In this document: one piece after another, positions 16,263 to 24,415 of the stretch
Layout of the letters: every line of letters begins with the position of its first letter
Position numbering within the stretch: position 1 is the first letter of the stretch
DNA from: Chryseobacterium balustinum
Lineage (GTDB): Bacteria > Bacteroidota > Bacteroidia > Flavobacteriales > Weeksellaceae
Assembly: GCF_900168205.1 (NCBI RefSeq)
Contig: NZ_FUZE01000017.1
Span: 34,267-98,266 of the forward strand
DNA length: 64,000 nt
Reading direction: 5' to 3'
Position numbers and translations under genes: made by a program
Notes under the pieces: generated by a model
What the model was told of the DNA's origin: nothing
Databases searched by the model: none
Seen by the model: the letters and a program-made list of their open reading frames with translations, nothing else

Positions 16263-16446
16263 AGTTTTAAAATTATAAAAAATAATCGAACTTTAATATT
16301 TGCAATCAATTGAAAATAAGGTATTTATTGGAGTTATAATAAACATTGAATAATGATTGTCAATTTTAAATCTATTATTAAGATAATCTTCAATTTTGTT
16401 TTCCAACCTTTTTATTCAATACTGCATCTTTAATAAAAAAGAGACT

Positions 16447-17049
16447 ATGAAAATTACGATACCAAAGCCTTGTCGTGAAAAATGGGAAAGTATGACTCCA
16501 CAAGAAAAAGGGAGATTCTGTGCTGTCTGTTCAAAAACCGTCAGAGATTTTACGAATGATTCTGATGATGAAATTTTAGACTATTTTTCTGATTCTTCAT
16601 CTCAAAATACCTGTGGGAACTTTTACGAATCACAGCTTAACCGAAATATGCAGTATTCAATAATCAACTCACTTTTTTCAAAGTTTGCCATTGGTTTTAT
16701 CTTAACAACCGGTGGAATTGTTTCTGTAAATGCTCAGGAAAATGATTCGATAAAAAATTCAGCTATTGCAAATCTTCAAGGAATATTGGGTTGTGTTTCA
16801 CCTAATTCTCCAAACATGGTTATCCCATCAACTAGAGGCATGCCTTCATCTATTTACACAAATGGCGAATCTTTATGGGTGATTGATCATAAAATTGTTG
16901 AAGCAAAAAGCATCCGTGATTTTGATTCTAAGAAAATTAAGAGCATGAAAATAATCAAGGGAGCTGAGGCAACAGCGATCTATGGAAGTAAAGCAAGCAA
17001 TGGAGTGGTCATTATTTCCACGAAAAAAAGTTTTAGAAAGAAAAATTAA
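16447..17049 (+). CDS. Membrane protein with a cysteine-rich N-terminus and a stub TonB-receptor plug motif
   Basis: A 200-residue protein. Residues 1-45 (KPCREKWESMTPQEKGRFC followed by AVC) form a conserved Cys-rich module, possibly metal-binding. A hydrophobic span (~77-97) is followed by ~90 residues ending in IIKGAEATAIYGSKASNGVV, which is the plug motif of SusC-type TonB-dependent receptors, but no barrel follows. Proteins of this layout occur in Chryseobacterium and are sometimes labelled TonB-dependent receptor plug-containing. The frame is open from 16396, but ATG 16447 starts the conserved module. Function unknown. Confidence 0.72.
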   Translation: MKITIPKPCREKWESMTPQEKGRFCAVCSKTVRDFTNDSDDEILDYFSDSSSQNTCGNFYESQLNRNMQYSIINSLFSKFAIGFILTTGGIVSVNAQENDSIKNSAIANLQGILGCVSPNSPNMVIPSTRGMPSSIYTNGESLWVIDHKIVEAKSIRDFDSKKIKSMKIIKGAEATAIYGSKASNGVVIISTKKSFRKKN

Positions 17050-17131
17050 TTCAAGCTGTGATTTTTTAACAAAAATAAATATAAGATTGGAATCATTCTT
17101 GACTTCATTATTGTATCACAAAATATACATT

Positions 17132-17518
17132 ATGAAATCAGACACCATCAAAACCATCGCAAAATATGGTCTCGGAGCCATGTTGATTACCGCAGGAATC
17201 GGTCACCTCACATTTGCAAGAAAAGAATTTCAGGCGCAGGTTCCCAATTGGGTTCCGCTGGAAAAAGATGATACCGTTGTTTATTCAGGAATTGCAGAGA
17301 TTGCTTTAGGAACAGCTATTATCGCCACTCCCAAAAAATATGAATCTATTGTGGGTAAAATTGCAGGAACTTTTTTTACTGCCGTTTTTCCGGGAAATAT
17401 TGCGCAATATAAAAACGATCGAAACAGTTTCGGCTTAAATACCGATAGAAAAAGATTAGCCCGACTATTTATGCAGCCATTACTCGTTTTCTGGGCGTTA
17501 AAATCAACAGGGAAATAA
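17132..17518 (+). CDS. DoxX-like small membrane protein
   Basis: A 128-residue membrane protein with about three to four helices (near 8-24, 46-64, 72-88 and 107-123). The LGAMLITAGIGHLTFARKEF start and PGNIAQYKN motif are typical of a DoxX-like family found in many Bacteroidetes. The longer open frame from 16982 overlaps the preceding gene; ATG 17132 is the likely start. A terminator follows at 17522. Confidence 0.75.
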   Translation: MKSDTIKTIAKYGLGAMLITAGIGHLTFARKEFQAQVPNWVPLEKDDTVVYSGIAEIALGTAIIATPKKYESIVGKIAGTFFTAVFPGNIAQYKNDRNSFGLNTDRKRLARLFMQPLLVFWALKSTGK

Positions 17519-17521
17519 CAT

Positions 17522-17552
17522 TAAACTCAGCGACAAAGCTGAGTTTTTTTGT
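17522..17552 (+). terminator. Terminator after the DoxX-like gene
   Basis: Arms AAACTCAGC and GCTGAGTTT around loop GACAAA, followed by a T run. Confidence 0.82.
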
Positions 17553-17677
17553 TGAGTATTAATTCTTATTAAAATACCGTCAAATAGAGTAAATCTATTA
17601 ATTGTCTCTTTTTAAAACGAATTTTTACGGCTAACTTTATTCATTCAAATTTCCAAATTATTAAAAATATACAATTT

Positions 17678-19306
17678 ATGAGTTTAAATAATCAAGCGTC
17701 ATTCAGTGACCTTTTTAAATCAGAAAATGAAATTCCAGAAGAATATAAAGTTCCCGAAATTCACCAACGAGAATATCTCCTTAACGGAGAATTGATAGAA
17801 TGGAAGGGAGATGTCACGGATATTTATTCGCCGGTCTGTATTAAAACAGAGAACGGTTTAGAACGAAAAAAATTAGGAAGCATTCCGAATATAAGCCCAA
17901 AAGAAGCGATGGAAGTTTTGGAAGCTTCGGTAAAAGCTTATGATAACGGATTGGGAGAATGGCCGACGATGTCTGTGGAAGGAAGAATAAAATGCATGCA
18001 GAAATTTGTGTATTTGATGATAAGAGAGCGTGATTTAATTATCAAATTATTGATGTGGGAAATCGGAAAAACGTTGCCCGATTCTACCAAAGAATTCGAT
18101 AGAACGGTTGATTATATCAACCAGACAATCGATGCATTAAAAGATTTAGACAGAGAATCTTCACGTTTTCAACAAGCCGAAGGAACAATTGCCCAAATCA
18201 GAAGAGCACCTCTTGGCGTAGTTCTAAGTATGGGACCTTTTAATTACCCTTTAAACGAGATTTTTACCACTTTGATTCCTGCTTTAATTATGGGGAATAC
18301 GATTTTGTTTAAACTTCCTAAGCATGGTGTTTTAGCACATTATCCTTTATTAAAAGCATTTAAAGAAGCTTTTCCAAAAGGAACGGTCAATACATTATAC
18401 GGAAAAGGTTCAGAAATTATCACTCCGATCATGGAAAGCGGAAAAGTAAATGTTTTAGCTTTTATCGGTTCGAGCAAAGTAGCCAACGGTTTGAAAAAAT
18501 TACACCCGAAAGTAAACCGTTTAAGAGCAATTTTAAGTTTAGATGCAAAAAATGCAGCAATTGTTACAAAAAATGCAAACCTTGATGTTGCAGTAAGCGA
18601 ATGTATATTAGGTGCACTTTCCTTTAACGGACAAAGATGTACCGCTTTGAAGTTAATTTTTGTCCAAAAAGATGTTGCTGAAGAATTTACACAAAAATTA
18701 ACGGAAGCTGTTTCTAAAATGAAGCCCGGACTTCCTTGGGAAAAAGAAGTGAAAATTACTCCGCTTCCGGAAGTCAATAAACCTTCTTATTTAAAAGAAT
18801 GCATTGATGATGCTTTAGCAAAAGGAGCAAACGTTCTCAATGAAAATGGTGGATTTACCGAAGAATCTTTTGTTTTTCCAGCAGTTGTTTATCCTGTGAA
18901 TAATGAGATGAAATTATATCATGAGGAGCAGTTTGGTCCGGTAATTCCGGTGGTTCCTTTTGACGATATTGAAGAACCCATCGATTATCAGGTGAATGCA
19001 GACCACGGAATGCAGGTGAGTATTTTCAGTGAAGATGCTCTGGAAGTTTCGAAATTAATCGACTCTTTTGTAAACCTAGTGAGTCGAGTGAATATCAATT
19101 GCCAAGCTCAACGCGGACCAGATGTTTTTCCTTTTACCGGACGAAAAGACAGTGCGGAAGGTACGCTTTCTGTTTTTGATGCGCTTCGCTCATTTTCTAT
19201 TCGTTCTTTAGTTGCTGCAAAAATCACAGATTCAAATAAAGAATTGTTGAATACTATCGTGAGAGACCATGATTCTAATTTTTTGAGTACAGATTATATT
19301 TTTTAA
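17678..19306 (+). CDS. gapN: NADP-dependent non-phosphorylating glyceraldehyde-3-phosphate dehydrogenase-like aldehyde dehydrogenase
   Basis: A 542-residue cytosolic aldehyde dehydrogenase. It has the catalytic Asn in SMGPFNYPLN (N189), the nucleophile Cys in FNGQRCTALK (C321) and the ALDH core PLGVVLSMGPFNYPLNE. Overall similarity is to GapN (EC 1.2.1.9), which oxidises glyceraldehyde 3-phosphate directly to 3-phosphoglycerate, making NADPH. The usual general-base Glu (in LELGGK) is replaced: the aligned position, 34 residues before the Cys, is S287 in LSLDAKN, with Asp at 289. The exact substrate is therefore not certain. It is a single gene between terminators. Confidence 0.82.
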   Translation: MSLNNQASFSDLFKSENEIPEEYKVPEIHQREYLLNGELIEWKGDVTDIYSPVCIKTENGLERKKLGSIPNISPKEAMEVLEASVKAYDNGLGEWPTMSVEGRIKCMQKFVYLMIRERDLIIKLLMWEIGKTLPDSTKEFDRTVDYINQTIDALKDLDRESSRFQQAEGTIAQIRRAPLGVVLSMGPFNYPLNEIFTTLIPALIMGNTILFKLPKHGVLAHYPLLKAFKEAFPKGTVNTLYGKGSEIITPIMESGKVNVLAFIGSSKVANGLKKLHPKVNRLRAILSLDAKNAAIVTKNANLDVAVSECILGALSFNGQRCTALKLIFVQKDVAEEFTQKLTEAVSKMKPGLPWEKEVKITPLPEVNKPSYLKECIDDALAKGANVLNENGGFTEESFVFPAVVYPVNNEMKLYHEEQFGPVIPVVPFDDIEEPIDYQVNADHGMQVSIFSEDALEVSKLIDSFVNLVSRVNINCQAQRGPDVFPFTGRKDSAEGTLSVFDALRSFSIRSLVAAKITDSNKELLNTIVRDHDSNFLSTDYIF

Positions 19307-19330
19307 GGATTTAAGTTTAAAACTTTGATA

Positions 19331-19367
19331 CAAAAAAACCGCAATACATTCTATTGCGGTTTTTTGA
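19331..19367. terminator. Bidirectional terminator between gapN and the alpha/beta hydrolase
   Basis: Arms AAAAAACCGCAATA and TATTGCGGTTTTTT around CATTC. The A and T runs on both sides let it serve the two convergent genes. Confidence 0.85.
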
Positions 19368-19400
19368 TCATTAAAGATCAAATATATTGAAACTTAAAAC

Positions 19401-20231
19401 TTAGTTGTTAGTTAGAAACTTAGTTAATGTTTCGTTTAAAAGTTCTGCATGTGTAACATTTAAGCCATGTGGTCCGCCTTCAATAATGACAAAATCATTA
19501 TCAGCAATTCCTTCTGCAGCCTGTCTTCCTGCTGTTTCTATTGGTACAATCTGGTCGTCATCACCATGTACGATCAGGGTTTTTACATTTACATTCACTA
19601 GTTCTGGTCGGAAGTCTGTATTTGCCCAGCTTTCGGCACATTTTATCGTTGCGATTGGAGAGGCACAAGATGCGATGCTCCAGTCATAATCCAGCTGTTT
19701 TTGACTGACTTTTTGAGAAAGCAATCCGTAATTATAAAAGTTTTTGTGGAAACTTTCGAGAAAAGTAACTCTGTCAGTTTTAAGGCTGGTTAAAATTCCA
19801 TACAATTCTTCTTCGGAAACTCCATGTGGATTGTCTTCTTTCTGTTTTACCAAAGGAATAATAGATGAGATCAAGGCTATTTTATCTACATTTTCTGAAC
19901 CGTAATTGGTTAAATAGCGTACAACTTCGCCGCCGCCCATTGAGAACCCGAAGAGGATAACGTTTTTTAATTCTAATTGAGTGATAAGTTCATGTAGATC
20001 TGAAGCCAAGTTATCATAATCATAACCCTCGAATGTTGGAGAAGATTTTCCGAAACCTTTTCTGTCGTAGGTGATGACACGATATCCTAAGTCTAAAAGT
20101 ACAGGAACCTGAAGTTCCCATGATTTTCCGCTTAAAGGCCATCCGTGAATTAAAATAATCGGTTGTCCTGAACCGAAATCTTCGTAGTAAAGTTCAAAAT
20201 TTTTGCTGTCTTGTTTTGTAAGGTAAGGCAT
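19401..20231 (-). CDS. Alpha/beta hydrolase (arylesterase/non-haem chloroperoxidase type)
   Basis: A 276-residue soluble hydrolase. It has the oxyanion-hole HGWP loop, the nucleophile elbow GFSMGG (Ser97), the acid in VHGDDDQIVP and the histidine in GGPHGLN. The overall pattern is that of the esterase/chloroperoxidase subfamily (Pseudomonas arylesterase type). It probably cleaves small esters. No signal peptide is present. The gene is single and convergent with gapN. Confidence 0.88.
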   Translation of the reverse strand: MPYLTKQDSKNFELYYEDFGSGQPIILIHGWPLSGKSWELQVPVLLDLGYRVITYDRKGFGKSSPTFEGYDYDNLASDLHELITQLELKNVILFGFSMGGGEVVRYLTNYGSENVDKIALISSIIPLVKQKEDNPHGVSEEELYGILTSLKTDRVTFLESFHKNFYNYGLLSQKVSQKQLDYDWSIASCASPIATIKCAESWANTDFRPELVNVNVKTLIVHGDDDQIVPIETAGRQAAEGIADNDFVIIEGGPHGLNVTHAELLNETLTKFLTNN

Positions 20232-20405
20232 GTTAATATTTTTTTGTGATGTAAAGCATAAAGCACAAATTTTGCGCCACGAAAGATTTCGTGCTTAAAA
20301 TGTGGTATTTATTTTTTGATTAAATTTCAAATATTATTTTTTTTTGCATAAAAACTGTAACAATTATTTTAATGATCTACTAACTCTACAGAGAGTAAAG
20401 AAACC

Positions 20406-20897
20406 ATGACCTCACAACAGGAATTTATTACCAAAATCGAAAAGCATAAAGGGATCATTTTTAAGATTTCTAAAATGTATATGGATGATAAAGATGACCG
20501 CGATGATCTTTTTCAGGAGATTACGTATCAGGTCTGGAAAGCATATCCAAAATTTAAAGGAGAAAGTGAATTTTCAACCTGGCTGTACAGAATTGCGCTC
20601 AACACCGCAATTATTTTCTTAAAATCTGAAAAGAAAAGAAGTTTTATAGCCAATGAAGATTTTTCGAATTATAAAATTATTGAGGATGAATACGACCATG
20701 AAAAAGAAGAGAAGCTTGCAGAAATGTATAAAGCCATCAATCAGCTAAATCCTATCGACAAAGCATTTATTTTCTACTACCTAGAAGATTTTTCGGGAAA
20801 ACAAATTGCCGATCAAATGGGGATTTCTGAAGGAAACGTAAGAGTAAAAATGAATCGCGCCAAAAATAAACTGAAAGATATATTAAGCTCAAAATAA
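20406..20897 (+). CDS. ECF-type RNA polymerase sigma factor
   Basis: A 163-residue sigma factor. Region 2 (residues ~10-75) includes DDRDDLFQEITYQVWKAYPKF and FSTWLYRIALNTA; region 4 (~105-160) ends in a helix-turn-helix GKQIADQMGISEGNVRVKMNRA. It directs RNA polymerase to an alternative promoter set. The gene 25 bases downstream encodes a membrane protein that could be its anti-sigma factor, giving a two-gene signalling operon. Confidence 0.92.
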   Translation: MTSQQEFITKIEKHKGIIFKISKMYMDDKDDRDDLFQEITYQVWKAYPKFKGESEFSTWLYRIALNTAIIFLKSEKKRSFIANEDFSNYKIIEDEYDHEKEEKLAEMYKAINQLNPIDKAFIFYYLEDFSGKQIADQMGISEGNVRVKMNRAKNKLKDILSSK

Positions 20898-20922
20898 TTA
20901 TCAACTTTTTAAATCAAAAACA

Positions 20923-21525
20923 ATGAATATAGATGACCTAAAAAATGCATGGAATGACGATGTTTCTGATGAAACACCCGAAATCAGTATTGAACAGAAA
21001 AATAAAATCAATCTTCCGCTAGAAAAAATCAGAAAAAATATGCGAATGGAATTTTGGTCTACCGTAGGAATATTACTTTTTGGCTTTGCTGTTGTCTGGA
21101 TTCCTGTTCCGGAAGCTCCATTTAAGTTTAAATTTTATTTGACAGTTTTGCTGTTCTCAATGGTAATTGTAGTGTCATTTTTCTTCAGTAAGTTTTTTAA
21201 ATTATACAATAATATAAGCAGCCCAATGATGAGTACTTACGATTCTTTGAAAGATTTAATGTACCAGTTTGACCTTAATAAGCAGTATTACCTTTCATTT
21301 ATGCTGTCATTTGTACCATTTTTAGTCTGTGAACTGATTATCGTGATCGAGTTTATCCCACACCCCAAGCCGATGAGTGATTTTAAGGTAGCTACTACAA
21401 TTCTTTCTACACTTGCTATTGGTCTTTTTGGTCTTTTCTTGCTGGGAAAATATTGGTACAGAATTTTTTATGGAAAATACGTTCAGCAAATAGAAAATCT
21501 TTTGGGCGAGTTTCAAAAAAAATAA
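20923..21525 (+). CDS. Four-helix membrane protein, candidate anti-sigma partner
   Basis: A 200-residue protein with a soluble N-terminal ~40 residues (NIDDLKNAWNDDVSDETPEI) and about four membrane helices (~45-62, 70-90, 125-147 and 155-177). The charged cytosolic head plus membrane body, and its place directly after an ECF sigma gene, fit an anti-sigma factor, though no known anti-sigma domain is recognised. The role is inferred from context. Confidence 0.68.
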   Translation: MNIDDLKNAWNDDVSDETPEISIEQKNKINLPLEKIRKNMRMEFWSTVGILLFGFAVVWIPVPEAPFKFKFYLTVLLFSMVIVVSFFFSKFFKLYNNISSPMMSTYDSLKDLMYQFDLNKQYYLSFMLSFVPFLVCELIIVIEFIPHPKPMSDFKVATTILSTLAIGLFGLFLLGKYWYRIFYGKYVQQIENLLGEFQKK

Positions 21526-21609
21526 TAAAGAAAATTGTGAAAATACCTAACGAAGATGCTGCTTTTTAATATCAATTATAAGTTGTATCTTCGTATCAAT
21601 ATCAATTAA

Positions 21610-21720
21610 ATGACAACAAAGTACTTTTTTCCGGTGAAGTATTCCTCGATTACACTTTCGTTGTCTTTGTCATATCTGCATGATGACAAATTTTTAAAAA
21701 ATTCTAAAGAGTTTATTTAA
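21610..21720 (+). CDS. Possible 36-residue small ORF
   Basis: An ATG in an A-rich context opens 36 codons (MTTKYFFPVKYSSITLSLSL and onwards) to a TAA. It lies in the 357-base gap 21526-21882 between the sigma operon and the GreA-like gene. No similarity or convincing promoter is visible. The rest of the gap shows nothing that I recognise. Confidence 0.15.
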   Translation: MTTKYFFPVKYSSITLSLSLSYLHDDKFLKNSKEFI

Positions 21721-21882
21721 TATCCCTGTCGAGACTCAGGGCAGGGCATTGTTAAGTATTTAACCCAATTCATTTTTCTGAATGTGCATTCTGCATACCT
21801 TATCACAAATTTTTGTGCATTATGGCTATGTCTGAGTCAAAATATTCGGCATTCGGAAATTTCATTTTTAAAAAATAAAATT

Positions 21883-22260
21883 ATGTCAGAACAGATTATT
21901 TTAACCACAGGAGTATATGATTTAATAAAAGACCATTTAAGAAGAAAAAAAACAACGGCTGAAGAAGAGAAAGTACTTCTTGGGCAACTGAGAAATGCAA
22001 AACAGGTATTGCGCCGTGATTTACCAAAAGATATTGTAACCATCAACTGTGAAGTAAAAATAAAAGATTCTTCCCATCCTCAAGAGCAAAAATTCACGAT
22101 TGTTTCTGATGACAAGGCAAAAGTGAAGAAAGGGAAATATTCTGTATTATCTGATATTGCATTGGCAATTGTAGGCAATAAAGAAGGTGAAGTTATTGAC
22201 TGGCCTTTTAAGGAGGGAGATAGAAAAATTGAAATCCTTAGTGTAGAACATATCAATTAA
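21883..22260 (+). CDS. GreA/GreB-type transcription factor C-terminal domain protein (Rnk-like)
   Basis: A 125-residue protein. The N-terminal ~45 residues (LIKDHLRRKKTTAEEEKVLL) are a short helical region and the rest is the GreA/GreB C-terminal FKBP-like domain: VTINCEVKIKD, FTIVSDDKAKVKKGKYSVLSD, then VGNKEGEVIDWPF. The full coiled coil that delivers acidic residues to the polymerase active site is missing, so it is more like Rnk or a GreA homologue that binds RNA polymerase without cleavage activity. ATG 21883 is preferred to the longer frame from 21784 because the domain begins there. Confidence 0.8.
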   Translation: MSEQIILTTGVYDLIKDHLRRKKTTAEEEKVLLGQLRNAKQVLRRDLPKDIVTINCEVKIKDSSHPQEQKFTIVSDDKAKVKKGKYSVLSDIALAIVGNKEGEVIDWPFKEGDRKIEILSVEHIN

Positions 22261-22277
22261 TTGAAAATAATGATATT

Positions 22278-22347
22278 GAAAGCTCCCAACTTGGGAGCTT
22301 TTTTAGGTTTCGGCGGCACCGAAGGTGCCGCCGAAACCTAAAAAAAA
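22278..22347. terminator. Double hairpin between convergent genes
   Basis: The first hairpin is AAAGCTCCCAA-C-TTGGGAGCTTT with a T run. That T run is also the base of a second, much stronger hairpin with 22-base perfect arms (22299-22320 and 22324-22345, core GGTTTCGGCGGCACC) and a three-base GAA loop, followed by an A run. The second structure can stop transcription from either direction and is strikingly GC-rich for this DNA. Confidence 0.85.
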
Positions 22348-22352
22348 TATAA

Positions 22353-22913
22353 TCACCTTTTTTTCAAAATACTTTTCGCAGAATCTGAAGCAATCACCAA
22401 ACCTGCACCCAACATAATAATATCTTTTATAACCAGTCTTCCCGCGCCGGATAAATAAGGAAAACCATGCTGATTTCCACCCAAATCCGGAACCCAGGTT
22501 TCTGGTGTTGTAATAAGAAAAGAAAGTGTGATTACCGACATTCCGGCTGTTAAAATTCCGCTTAAAACTCCAACTTTAGGATAGAAAATTCCTAAAAGTA
22601 CCAGAATTCCGATGATACTGATTACACTTCCTAGAGCATAAGAAAAAATATACGTACCGTTGGTTTTATGCCATTGAATATTTTCAGGAACTACTTCGCC
22701 TTCTTTATTTTTGTGAAGTTTGTAATTATCGGTATCAGAAGCGTTTTTTTGAAGAAAAAAGCTCATAAAAGGAGAATTGGCTACAAAAGGAATAATACCT
22801 TCCGCTTCATATTGAAAAGCTTTGAGACCTCCGATCCATGCCATTACAATAAAAATACTTATTCTTAAAAAGTGGATGAAGTTTTTCTGTGAGTTTGCTA
22901 AAAGTTCCAGCAT
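22353..22913 (-). CDS. DUF417 membrane protein, RclC/YkgB-like
   Basis: A 186-residue inner-membrane protein with about four helices. The segments ISIFIVMAWIGGLKAFQYEA, PFVANSPFMSFF and the late TTPETWVPDLGG and SGAGRLVIKDIIML are hallmarks of the DUF417/YkgB family. E. coli RclC of this family helps survival under reactive chlorine stress. The AraC-type regulator gene 61 bases upstream strengthens that comparison; no rclA-like flavoprotein is nearby. Confidence 0.85.
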   Translation of the reverse strand: MLELLANSQKNFIHFLRISIFIVMAWIGGLKAFQYEAEGIIPFVANSPFMSFFLQKNASDTDNYKLHKNKEGEVVPENIQWHKTNGTYIFSYALGSVISIIGILVLLGIFYPKVGVLSGILTAGMSVITLSFLITTPETWVPDLGGNQHGFPYLSGAGRLVIKDIIMLGAGLVIASDSAKSILKKR

Positions 22914-22974
22914 AATTTATTTTTTGACAAAGTTATGCCGAACTAATAGCTAATAAAATAGATGATTGTGGAAG

Positions 22975-23808
22975 TTATTTGTATAAATCTGCCACGATAG
23001 AAATTCCTGTTTCTTTTCTGAACTGTGTTGGTGAAATTCCTACGTATTTTTTGAAATATTTACTGAAATGAAATTCATCATTAAAATTGAGTTCCACAGC
23101 GATTTCTTTAATCGATTTTCGGGTAAGATGAATCTGTTTTTTAGCTTCCAGAATTACCCGTTCCTGAATAATCTGAGAAGGAGTTTTATTAAATTTAGAT
23201 TTGATTTTCTTGCTTAAGGTATTTGAGGTTACATGCAGCAAATCCGCATAAAAAGACAGACTTTTTTCTAAAATAAAATGTTCTTCCACTAAGTTTTGAA
23301 ATGATTTCAGTTCATTAAAATCATCTTTTATTATTTCCTTATCAGGAAGCAGTTTATTCTTTTCCCTGCTTGAAATGGCCAGAATTAACTGAAGATATGA
23401 CTGTAAAACCGAACCTGAAAAATCTTCATTATGATTTACGTCCTGAATTTTTAAAAAATAATCTGAAATCTCCTGATAAACTTCTTCGGTTAACGAAAAA
23501 TGCGGAAAAAGATAAATATTATTGAAAAGCAAACCGTTACACGCCACTTCTTTTTTATGAAATTCTATACAGTAAAAATCACCATGAAAGTTCAACACTT
23601 CAGCCTCCATCTCATTTTCACTTAAAATATGAATATTCTGAAAAGGTGAAGTGAAAAATACCGTTTTTCCTGTAAAATTATATTCTATAAAATCAACAAC
23701 GATTTTTCCGCTTCCATTAAACAAGAAAATATGATACATTGAGTCACTGAAGGTATTTTCAAAATACGCTGAACTCTTTTTCTGAACGGAAAAAAATGTA
23801 CTTTTCAT
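22975..23808 (-). CDS. AraC-family transcriptional regulator
   Basis: A 277-residue regulator with an N-terminal beta-rich sensor domain and two C-terminal helix-turn-helix motifs (from FYADLLHVTSNTLSKKIKSK, then IKEIAVELNFNDEFHFSKYF). It likely controls the downstream DUF417 gene, in the way RclR controls rclABC in E. coli, although the sensor Cys pattern of RclR is not evident here. Transcribed in the same direction as its probable target. Confidence 0.88.
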   Translation of the reverse strand: MKSTFFSVQKKSSAYFENTFSDSMYHIFLFNGSGKIVVDFIEYNFTGKTVFFTSPFQNIHILSENEMEAEVLNFHGDFYCIEFHKKEVACNGLLFNNIYLFPHFSLTEEVYQEISDYFLKIQDVNHNEDFSGSVLQSYLQLILAISSREKNKLLPDKEIIKDDFNELKSFQNLVEEHFILEKSLSFYADLLHVTSNTLSKKIKSKFNKTPSQIIQERVILEAKKQIHLTRKSIKEIAVELNFNDEFHFSKYFKKYVGISPTQFRKETGISIVADLYK

Positions 23809-23851
23809 ATCCTAAAACTACAGAATTTTCTTTTAAAGATTTATGAAAACT

Positions 23852-24415
23852 CTACTGAGTATAATAAGCCGGAAATTCTCTTAAAATAGAATATAAATCT
23901 CGCCATTCAAAATATCTCGGACTTACACTTTTCACATCCGTAAAACCTTTCTCTTTAAAAAGTTTTTTTGTGCGGGTCACATGAAAATACTGAGAAACAA
24001 CGATGATGCTTTTAAACTTATATTTTTGTTGAAATTTTAAAGAATTTTCAACGGTCAATCTTGTGTTATTGCCGTAATTATCCACAAGAATTACAGAGTC
24101 AGGAATTAAATTTTTTACTAAAAATTCTTTCATTTTATCACCTTCATAAAAACCTTCTTTACCTAAACCACCACTCACCAGAATTTTTTTAACCCGCTGA
24201 TTTTTGTACAATTCAATTCCGGTTTCCAAACGCTTTTCAAGTCTTGCGGATAAAGTTCCGTCTTCGTTTACTTTGCTTCCGAGGATGATAGAAATATCTG
24301 CTTTTTCACCGCTGTCATACAATCCATCAATTACGATGTAGATGGTATGAACTATAAACCAAGAAATAATCAGGATGACAACAAACTTTAAATATTTAAT
24401 TAAGTTTTTCATCAA
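23852..24415 (-). CDS. SanA/YdcF-like DUF218 membrane protein
   Basis: A 187-residue protein: one N-terminal membrane helix (~8-28) and a periplasmic DUF218 domain with ADISIILGSKVNEDGTLSAR, KKILVSGGLGKEGFYEG, YGNNTRLTVENS and VVSQYFHVTRTK. E. coli SanA and ElyC of this family affect envelope integrity and peptidoglycan precursor use. Its first codons overlap the end of the S41 protease gene (ATGA), so the two are coupled and may act together in the envelope. Confidence 0.85.
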   Translation of the reverse strand: MMKNLIKYLKFVVILIISWFIVHTIYIVIDGLYDSGEKADISIILGSKVNEDGTLSARLEKRLETGIELYKNQRVKKILVSGGLGKEGFYEGDKMKEFLVKNLIPDSVILVDNYGNNTRLTVENSLKFQQKYKFKSIIVVSQYFHVTRTKKLFKEKGFTDVKSVSPRYFEWRDLYSILREFPAYYTQ

